Source of the DNA: an uncultured Eggerthella sp. | GTDB taxonomy: Bacteria > Actinomycetota > Coriobacteriia > Coriobacteriales > Eggerthellaceae | Assembly: GCA_902464295.1 (NCBI GenBank) | Contig: CABQIW010000041.1 | Span: forward strand, 1 to 13,939 | DNA length: 13,939 bases | Reading direction: 5' to 3' | Shown: piece after piece, positions 6,747-12,040 of the stretch | Position numbering within the stretch: the first letter of the stretch is position 1 | How the letters are laid out: the number at the start of each line of letters is the position of its first letter | Made by a program: the position numbers and the translations under genes | Notes under the pieces: model-generated | Told to the model about the DNA's origin: nothing | The model's database searches: none | What the model saw: only the letters and a program-made list of their open reading frames with translations

Positions 6747-7637
6747 GTGGAGATCAAGCTCTTACAATCATTCCTTGCGATCGCCAACGAAGGCTCCATC
6801 ACACGCGCAGCCGAAGTACTGCATATCACCCAGCCGGCGCTGAGCAGGCAGCTGGTCCAGCTGGAGAAGGAACTCGATTGCGCGCTGTTCGTTCGCGGGA
6901 AAAAGCACATGACCCTGACCGATGAAGGACAGCTGCTCGAGCGGCGAGCGCGCGAGATCCTTTCGCTGGTAGCGCTCACCGAAGATGAATTGGCGGCGAA
7001 AGACGAGCTTCTTGAGGGAACCATCTCGATCGGCACTGGCGAATTCATCTCGATGAAGCGACTCGCGGATCTGATCGCTTCGTTTCACCAGCGGTATCCT
7101 AACGTGAAATTCGACTTGCTCACTGGCATCGCCGATCAGGTTGCTGAGCGCCTTGATAGAGGCCTTTTGGATTTCGGGCTATTCATCGAACCCATCGAGA
7201 AGAAAGCCTACGATTACCGACGTATGCCTGACACGGAAAAATGGGTTGCCACGATGCAGATCGACGACCCACTCGCATCCAAGCAGGTCATCACCGCCGA
7301 AGACTTGAAGGATCGCGCGCTCATCCTGCCGAGCAGGCCTGCTGTTCAAAACGAGCTCGCACAGTGGTTCGGCAGTACTTACGAGAGTCTCGAGAAGAAC
7401 TTCCGTGTGAGCTTAGGTGGTATGGCACCGATCATGGTGGAAGCCGGGCTGGGAGTTCTGATCTGGATAGAAGGGTCTTCGCAGAATTGGAATACCGAGC
7501 ACCTCTGCACGCGCGATCTTTCACCTGAGCTGACCGGTTCGACGCTTCTTGCCTGGAAGCATGGCGTGACGCAGACGGCGGCGGTGAACGCTTTCATTGC
7601 GCATGTGTGCGCGGAACTTGATGGAACCGGAGATTGA
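6747..7637 (+). CDS. LysR-family transcriptional regulator
   Basis: This is a DNA-binding regulator, probably a homotetramer responding to a small organic effector. In the 296-residue form the winged-helix domain is 1-60, with LLQSFLAIANEGSITRAAE (5-23) and HITQPALSRQL (26-36) as the classical helix-turn-helix. A linker helix (about 60-88) leads to a periplasmic-binding-like effector domain starting at GTISIGTGEF (91-100). The start is uncertain. GTG 6747 places homology at residue 1 as is usual for the family; GTG 6741, or an in-frame TTG at 6678 giving 23 extra residues, are alternatives, and none has a clear ribosome-binding site. It is followed in the same direction by the cupin enzyme and the AEC carrier, which are its likely targets because LysR genes usually sit beside what they regulate. 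Confidence 0.93.
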   Translation: MEIKLLQSFLAIANEGSITRAAEVLHITQPALSRQLVQLEKELDCALFVRGKKHMTLTDEGQLLERRAREILSLVALTEDELAAKDELLEGTISIGTGEFISMKRLADLIASFHQRYPNVKFDLLTGIADQVAERLDRGLLDFGLFIEPIEKKAYDYRRMPDTEKWVATMQIDDPLASKQVITAEDLKDRALILPSRPAVQNELAQWFGSTYESLEKNFRVSLGGMAPIMVEAGLGVLIWIEGSSQNWNTEHLCTRDLSPELTGSTLLAWKHGVTQTAAVNAFIAHVCAELDGTGD

Positions 7638-7712
7638 CCTGCACCTTTGCTGGCAACATTGCGGGTAGTTCTCACGGTTTCATTCATCCAGGTCATAACG
7701 ACCGCGCATGAT

Positions 7713-7729
7713 CTTATATTAAATATCAG
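7713..7729. promoter_or_regulatory. 17-bp dyad just upstream of the cupin promoter, candidate LysR site
   Basis: The sequence CTTATATTAAATATCAG is symmetric around 7721, with 7 of 8 pairs matching. It ends three bases before the -35 hexamer of the cupin promoter, where LysR activators commonly bind. It does not fit the exact T-N11-A spacing on its axis, so the identity of the binder is inference from position and neighbour. Confidence 0.4.
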
Positions 7730-7732
7730 CAT

Positions 7733-7761
7733 TTAACATACTTCAGCGCTCGCATTATCAT
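7733..7761 (+). promoter_or_regulatory. Sigma-70-type promoter of the cupin gene
   Basis: TTAACA (7733-7738) and TATCAT (7756-7761) each match the consensus at five of six bases, with an ideal 17-base spacer. The predicted start is near 7768, giving a leader of about 30 bases before the ATG at 7799. Confidence 0.65.
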
Positions 7762-7798
7762 AAGATCGAACACGCAAACGAGCGACAGGAGAAAGATC

Positions 7799-8554
7799 AT
7801 GGTCAAGCAAACTGCGGGTCGCGATGCCCTGGGCGAATTCGCTCCCAAATTCGCAGAACTCAACGACGACGTGCTTTTCGGCGAGGTTTGGAGCCGCACG
7901 GCGCAGCTTTCCTTGCACGATCGCAGCCTGGTGACCGTGGTGGCACTCATGGCGCAAGGGCTCACTGATTCTTCGTTCGCGTTCCACCTGCAGAGCGCGA
8001 AAGCCAATGGCATTACGCGCAGCGAGATCGCCGAGGTGCTTACCCACGCAGCTTTCTATGCGGGCTGGCCGAAGGCTTGGGCGGCATTTCGCCTGGCCAA
8101 AGAGGTGTGGGGCGACGAAGAGCCCGCGGACGATTCCGAGCTTGCGGCGTTCGCTGCCACGCTGATGTTCCCCGTGGGCGAGCCGAACGATGCCTACGCG
8201 CAGTATTTCAGCGGCAAGAGCTGGCTTGCGCCCCTTACGGCCGAACAGGTCCCGACCGCAAACGTGACCTTCGAGCCGGGGTGTCGCAACAACTGGCACG
8301 TGCACAATGCCGATAAGGGCGGCGGACAGATGCTGATCTGCGTGGGCGGCCGTGGCTACTATCAGGAGTGGGGTCAGCCGGCGCAGGAGATGCTGCCAGG
8401 CGATATCGTGAACATCCCCACCGGCGTGAAGCATTGGCATGGCGCGGCGCCCGACAGCTGGTTCGCGCACCTGGCGTTCACGGTGCCAGGCGAGAATTGC
8501 TCGAACGAATGGCTCGAGCCCGTCTCTGACGAAGATTATGGGAAGCTGAAGTAG
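7799..8554 (+). CDS. Carboxymuconolactone-decarboxylase-like / cupin fusion protein
   Basis: The 251-residue protein joins two small-molecule enzyme domains. Residues about 10-105 form a carboxymuconolactone decarboxylase/AhpD-like helical domain, with WSRTAQLSLHDRSLVTV (31-47), H63 and EIAEVLTHAAFYAGWPKA (76-93). It lacks the CxxC of peroxidase-type AhpD. Residues about 130-250 form a cupin barrel: H167 and H169 (WHVHN), Q177 where many cupins have glutamate, and PTGVKHWHG (207-215) giving H212. These would bind one divalent metal. The substrate cannot be read from the sequence; relatives are annotated variously as decarboxylases or cupin lyases, so the exact reaction is unknown. The start is ATG 7799, with AGGAG (7787-7791) 7 nt upstream. 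It lies between a LysR gene and a carrier gene, suggesting regulated metabolism of an organic acid or similar compound. Confidence 0.9.
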   Translation: MVKQTAGRDALGEFAPKFAELNDDVLFGEVWSRTAQLSLHDRSLVTVVALMAQGLTDSSFAFHLQSAKANGITRSEIAEVLTHAAFYAGWPKAWAAFRLAKEVWGDEEPADDSELAAFAATLMFPVGEPNDAYAQYFSGKSWLAPLTAEQVPTANVTFEPGCRNNWHVHNADKGGGQMLICVGGRGYYQEWGQPAQEMLPGDIVNIPTGVKHWHGAAPDSWFAHLAFTVPGENCSNEWLEPVSDEDYGKLK

Positions 8555-8574
8555 CGTGTGTGCTTTGCGGGCCG

Positions 8575-8602
8575 CATTCACGAATGGCTACATTCATGAA
8601 TG
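8575..8602. promoter_or_regulatory. Tandem palindromes CATTCACGAATG and CATTCATGAATG
   Basis: Two near-identical 12-bp sites lie at 8575-8586 (arms CATTC/GAATG around AC) and 8591-8602 (fully palindromic). Their centres are 16 bp apart, about one and a half helical turns. They are downstream of the cupin stop and upstream of the AEC carrier. A related half-site CATTCATCC lies at 7681-7689, upstream of the cupin promoter. A dimeric regulator binding twice is the natural reading. Confidence 0.5.
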
Positions 8603-8620
8603 ATACTGTTGTGGGCGACT

Positions 8621-8634
8621 TCACCCGTGGGTGA
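8621..8634. repeat. Third dyad upstream of the AEC gene
   Basis: TCACCC (8621-8626), spacer GT and GGGTGA (8629-8634) are perfect inverted arms, 18 bp downstream of the tandem palindromes. A two-base loop is too tight for an RNA hairpin of full length, so a protein site on DNA is more likely if it is functional. Confidence 0.3.
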
Positions 8635-8663
8635 TGCGTTCGAAAGCGGTCACACTCATGAAC

Positions 8664-8710
8664 AGCTTGCCGCATTCGCTGGCTGAACAGGCGGGCGCGG
8701 CAAGCTTTTT
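8664..8710 (+). terminator. Intrinsic terminator between the cupin and AEC genes
   Basis: AGCTTGCCGC (8664-8673) pairs perfectly with GCGGCAAGCT (8697-8706) over 10 bp, and a run of five T (8706-8710) follows. The loop is long (23 bases). It ends the cupin transcript about 150 bases after its stop, or acts as an attenuator in the AEC leader if transcription starts upstream of it. Confidence 0.7.
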
Positions 8711-8762
8711 ATGCACTCCTACAAGAAACTTCCAACAAGATAAAGTTGAAGAAAGGACACGG

Positions 8763-9722
8763 GTGGAAAGCGCACTGAACGGGCTCTCCCAGATGGCGAT
8801 ACTGATCATCGTTGCCGCGGTGGGATTTCTTGCCGCGAAGCTCGACTATCTTGACGAATACACGAACCAGAAGCTCACGAAGCTGCTGCTGAACATCACG
8901 CTGCCGTGCATGGTGGTCGCATCGGTACATGGGCTTTCAGCTGCCGATGCTGGCGAGACGGTTGGAATCACGTTCGCCATGGCGATCGCACAAGGGTTCT
9001 TGCTTCTGCTGGTCGGCTGGCTTTTAGTGGTGGTGCTGCGCGTTCCGAAGCGCGAACGCGTGGTGTATCAATTCGTCACGATCTGCAACAACACAGGCTT
9101 TTTGGGGCTGCCCGTGGTGGGCGCGATCCTGGGCAGCGAGTCGGTCATCTATGCGAGCATCTACGTGATGGTGCTTGCGGTGTTCGTCTATGGCGTAGGG
9201 TTCGTGATGCTCGCTAAGGATGACCCGCTACGCGCGGAATACGGCGAGGACGCGAAGGTGTCGATCCCGTGGCGTTCGATCGTGAACCCTTCGATGATCG
9301 CGAGCGTGCTGGCGCTCGTGCTGTTCTTCACCGGTTTGCAAGTTCCCGAGCTGGTACAGGATTCGCTCTCGCTTTTGGGCGGGATCACCGCGCCCATTGC
9401 CATGCTGGTGGTGGGCGTGATCGTGGCACGCTCGCCCATGAAGAACGTAGTAAAAGAGGTGCGGCTCTACCCCTATATGATCATTCGCCAGCTGATCTTG
9501 CCCGCGCTCTTCTACTGGGGCTTCACCGCACTGGGGGTTTCGCCGCTTCTGGCTGCCGTGTTCATGCTCATGTTCGCGATGCCCGCGGGATCGATGTGCC
9601 CGACGTTCGTCGCGCAGTACAACGGCAACGCGCAGCTGGCCGCGAAGGCCACCATCATCACCACCGTGGGGTCGTTCGTGTTCATCCCGCTACTAGTGGC
9701 GTTCATGGGGTTGGTGAGTTAA
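8763..9722 (+). CDS. AEC (auxin efflux carrier) family transporter
   Basis: This is a cytoplasmic-membrane secondary transporter, probably for an organic acid; the family includes malate/malonate carriers. The 319-residue form has about ten hydrophobic helices (near 9-26, 41-58, 66-92, 101-124, 127-149, 175-193, 204-223, 236-253, 258-276, 293-315) in two five-helix halves. The family motif NNTGFLGLPV (109-118) and the second-half NPSMIASVLAL (175-185) are clear. A polar cytoplasmic loop (151-171) separates the halves. The start is GTG 8763, chosen because AAAGGA (8752-8757) lies 5 nt upstream and the first helix then starts at the usual distance; an open frame back to 8631 crosses the terminator and adds unrelated sequence. 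Position after a LysR gene and a cupin enzyme suggests it moves that enzyme's substrate or product. Confidence 0.92.
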   Translation: MESALNGLSQMAILIIVAAVGFLAAKLDYLDEYTNQKLTKLLLNITLPCMVVASVHGLSAADAGETVGITFAMAIAQGFLLLLVGWLLVVVLRVPKRERVVYQFVTICNNTGFLGLPVVGAILGSESVIYASIYVMVLAVFVYGVGFVMLAKDDPLRAEYGEDAKVSIPWRSIVNPSMIASVLALVLFFTGLQVPELVQDSLSLLGGITAPIAMLVVGVIVARSPMKNVVKEVRLYPYMIIRQLILPALFYWGFTALGVSPLLAAVFMLMFAMPAGSMCPTFVAQYNGNAQLAAKATIITTVGSFVFIPLLVAFMGLVS

Positions 9723-10076
9723 GGAGCGTCATACCTGTTTCGCGCATACGAACTAGCACAAATGCTCGAACACGGTGCAGCCACACTTAGGTGTGCGGCG
9801 TGGCGCGATGCGCGAGCGAACGAATGCTCTCCTGAGCCTTTTCACCGCTCCCCTTCAACGGCTTGCGTGCCCTCGTTTTACAACGTACGGAACGCTGCTT
9901 TGCTTCGCTCGATTTTCCCGACGAAACGTGCGACAGACGAGGGCGTTTCGGGTAAGATGAAAGCCTAGTTTTGAAACGACCGTGGATCGCGCGCGAACAA
10001 AACCACACCAGCAAAGCAGGCAGTTCGCAGACGCCATCCCGCGAAGCTCACCCGCAGACCTCAGAAGGAGACACGC
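9723..10076. other. Intergenic region between the AEC gene and guaA
   Basis: This gap of 354 bases holds a candidate guaA promoter with inverted repeats around it, and the guaA ribosome-binding site. After the AEC stop I see only weak hairpins: CACAC/GTGTG around 9780-9795, and GCTC-TCCT-GAGC followed by CTTTT near 9829-9845. The latter might terminate AEC transcription poorly. No purine riboswitch-like structure is recognisable and no coding sequence is convincing. Confidence 0.45.
9930..9958 (+). promoter_or_regulatory. Candidate guaA promoter
   Basis: GCGACA (9930-9935) and TAAGAT (9953-9958) each match the sigma-70 consensus at four of six bases, with a 17-base spacer. The leader to guaA would be about 112 bases. 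CGAAACG (9922-9928) and CGTTTCG (9944-9950) are inverted arms around the -35 and could form an operator. Confidence 0.4.
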
Positions 10077-11741
10077 ATGGCCACTTCCACCCCGCTCTCA
10101 ACCGTATTGGTTCTCGATTTCGGCGCGCAATATGGCCAGCTCATCGCGCGTCGCGTGCGCGATCTGAACGTGTATTCCGAGATCGTTCCGTGCGACATTT
10201 CCGCTGATGAGGTGCGCGAGAAGAACCCCGGCGCCATCATCTTGTCGGGCGGTCCGGCAAGCGTCTATGCCGAAGATGCACCTTCGGTCGACCCCGAGAT
10301 CTTCGAGCTGGGCATCCCCGTGCTCGGTTTTTGCTACGGCCAGCAGATCATGGCGAAAACGCTCGGCGGTACGGTGAGCCACACCGAGAAGGGCGAATAT
10401 GGGCCCGCTCCCCTCACCCGTGTTGACGGCGTGGATTGCGCGGGTTGCGGTGGCACGTCAGCGCTGTATGGCGAAACGCCGCACGAGCAGACCGTGTGGA
10501 TGAGCCATCGCGATGCGGTGAGCGAAGTGCCCGAGGGCTTCACGGTAACAGCCGTGACCGACGTGTGCCCCGTGGCTTCCATGGAATGCCCCGAGCACAA
10601 GCTCTACGCCACGCAGTTCCATCCCGAGGTACGCCACACGCCATATGGCCAGGAGATGCTGGCGAACTTCCTGTTTGGGATCGCAGGGCTGGAGCCGAAC
10701 TGGACCATGGACTCGATCATCGATGATTCCGTGGCGGCCATTCGTGAGCAAGTGGGTAGCGATCGCGTAATCCTTGGACTTTCGGGCGGCGTGGATTCGA
10801 GCGTGGTTGCGGCGCTGTGTGCGAAGGCGATCGGCAAGCAGCTGGTGTGCGTGTTCGTGAACCATGGGCTTTTGCGCAAGAACGAGCCTGAAGAGGTCGA
10901 AGAAGTGTTCACCAAGCAATTCGACGTGGATTTCATCCATGTGCATGCCGAAGATCGCTACGCCCAGCTGCTGGCGGGCGTGACCGATCCGGAAGCGAAG
11001 CGTCGCATCATCGGCGAGCAGTTCTGGAAGGAATTCTTCGCGGTGGCTGAAGAGGTTGCAGGTGATGGCGAGCCCGTGAAGTTCCTGGCGCAGGGCACGA
11101 TCTATCCCGACATCATCGAGAGCGGTGCGCGCAAGACCGGCGGCAAGGCGTCCACGATCAAAAGCCACCACAACCTGATCCCCTTCCCCGATGGCGTGCA
11201 TTTTGACCTGATCGAGCCGCTCGATCACTTCTTCAAGGACGAGGTGCGTGCGCTCGGTTCGGCGCTGGGACTGCCCGATCACATCGTGCATCGCCAGCCA
11301 TTCCCCGGGCCAGGCCTTGCGATCCGTATTATCGGCGAGGTGACGCCTGAGAAGCTCGAGATCCTGAAGAATGCGGACGCGATCGTGCGTGAGGAGCTGG
11401 ATGCGTATAACGAGCAGCTGTTCGAGAAGAGTGGCGAGCGCAATGGTGAAGTTGTGCGCGAGAGCGCAGGAGGACCCGAGGTCGAGCGCAGCGTGTGGCA
11501 GTATTTCGCGGTGCTTCCTGACGTGCGCAGCGTGGGCGTCATGGGTGATGAGCGCACCTATCAACACCCGATCATCCTGCGTGCCGTGGAATCGAGCGAC
11601 GCGATGACCGCCGACTGGGCGAAGCTCCCCTACGATGTGCTTGCGCGCATCTCAAGCCGCATCGTCGCCGAAGTCCCCGGCATCAACCGCGTCGCCTACG
11701 ACATCACGAGCAAGCCACCTGCAACTATTGAGTGGGAATAA
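10077..11741 (+). CDS. guaA: GMP synthase (glutamine-hydrolysing)
   Basis: It converts XMP to GMP using ATP and glutamine-derived ammonia, the last step of de novo guanine nucleotide synthesis. The 554 residues show a class I glutamine amidotransferase (about 8-205) with GFCYGQQ (84-90, nucleophile C86) and QFHPEV (180-185, completing the C86-H182-E184 triad). The ATP-pyrophosphatase P-loop LSGGVDSSV is at 235-243, then GPGLAIRIIGE and the C-terminal dimerisation domain ending SKPPATIEWE. It is longer than the usual 510-525. One insert (about 443-466) sits before SVWQYFAVLP, and a small CAGCGG insert with a CxxC lies at 121-126. The start is ATG 10077, with AAGGAG (10065-10070) 6 nt upstream. 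The 3' end borders AT-richer DNA, as at genomic-island insertion sites. Confidence 0.98.
   Translation: MATSTPLSTVLVLDFGAQYGQLIARRVRDLNVYSEIVPCDISADEVREKNPGAIILSGGPASVYAEDAPSVDPEIFELGIPVLGFCYGQQIMAKTLGGTVSHTEKGEYGPAPLTRVDGVDCAGCGGTSALYGETPHEQTVWMSHRDAVSEVPEGFTVTAVTDVCPVASMECPEHKLYATQFHPEVRHTPYGQEMLANFLFGIAGLEPNWTMDSIIDDSVAAIREQVGSDRVILGLSGGVDSSVVAALCAKAIGKQLVCVFVNHGLLRKNEPEEVEEVFTKQFDVDFIHVHAEDRYAQLLAGVTDPEAKRRIIGEQFWKEFFAVAEEVAGDGEPVKFLAQGTIYPDIIESGARKTGGKASTIKSHHNLIPFPDGVHFDLIEPLDHFFKDEVRALGSALGLPDHIVHRQPFPGPGLAIRIIGEVTPEKLEILKNADAIVREELDAYNEQLFEKSGERNGEVVRESAGGPEVERSVWQYFAVLPDVRSVGVMGDERTYQHPIILRAVESSDAMTADWAKLPYDVLARISSRIVAEVPGINRVAYDITSKPPATIEWE
11722..11741 (+). other. Candidate island attachment site (3' end of guaA)
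   Basis: The last codons of guaA, encoding the conserved IEWE tail, are known in many bacteria as the target of tyrosine integrases of genomic islands. Here base composition falls right after the stop. No second copy of this 20-bp end is seen in the window, so the other att site, if any, lies further right. The call rests on position and composition, not on a visible integrase. Confidence 0.35.
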
Positions 11742-11746
11742 TTACA

Positions 11747-11947
11747 CACATTATCGTGAAGTTTGTTTTGGGTGAGTTTTGCAGCGTTTTGATGTTCTAA
11801 AGCGACTCGCAGTTACCTCCAAACCAATTGAGCCATGAATTCCAGAAATACTCCTTTGGCGGTTGTCGAAGGAGTATTTCTTATGATTGAGCTGCTTAGA
11901 GCGATTGACTGTAGCTGTATCCTGCGACCTCTCATCACGATAATGTG
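11747..11947. repeat. 201-bp segment bounded by a perfect 13-bp inverted repeat
   Basis: CACATTATCGTGA (11747-11759) is the exact reverse complement of TCACGATAATGTG (11935-11947). The left arm starts five bases after the guaA stop codon. The segment contains its own 13-bp hairpin. No direct duplication of flanking bases is evident, which argues against a simple transposon footprint. Recombinase arm sites or a MITE-like remnant are both possible. Confidence 0.55.
11844..11881. terminator. Bidirectional terminator-like hairpin after guaA
   Basis: AGAAATACTCCTT (11844-11856) and AAGGAGTATTTCT (11869-11881) form a perfect 13-bp stem with a 12-base loop, about 103 bases after the guaA stop. The lower stem is A/T-rich on both sides and the plus-strand 3' side reads TATTTCTTAT, as in stems that serve two convergent genes. 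A clean T-run is lacking. Confidence 0.65.
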
Positions 11948-12040
11948 AGTTTACACTTACAGTTGGTCCATTTTGAAGAACTGGACTCACGCGCTGAAAT
12001 TCAAATTGAGGAATTCGCTAGATTCGTACTCATCTTGTAC

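Larger units (their letters stand above)
11742..12040. other. AT-rich convergent gap between guaA and the methyltransferase
   Basis: This gap of about 300 bases contains the 13-bp inverted repeat pair (11747-11947), the 13-bp hairpin (11844-11881) and, overlapping the right arm, a smaller imperfect dyad TGTGAGT/ACTTACA (11944-11961). The open frame at 11751-11990 on the minus strand has no family-like sequence, no ribosome-binding site and spans the hairpin, so I do not call it a gene. Confidence 0.5.

Noticed and set aside
7733..8581. Minus-strand open frame of 282 codons opposite the cupin gene
   Set aside because: It is the reverse-strand shadow of a gene with a clear promoter, ribosome-binding site and domain motifs on the plus strand.
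8631..8762. N-terminal extension of the AEC carrier from the upstream start
   Set aside because: It would translate through the intrinsic terminator and place unrelated polar sequence before the first membrane helix; GTG 8763 has a proper ribosome-binding site.
9959..10076. Purine riboswitch in the guaA leader
   Set aside because: The leader does not show the three-helix purine aptamer with its conserved loop bases, nor a terminator before the start codon.
10458..11567. Minus-strand open frame of 369 codons opposite guaA
   Set aside because: It lies entirely inside the conserved GMP synthase and mirrors its codon pattern; the sequence has no recognisable family.
11751..11990. Minus-strand 79-codon frame downstream of guaA
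   Set aside because: It runs through the 13-bp hairpin and both repeat arms, has no ribosome-binding site and shows no protein-like family pattern.
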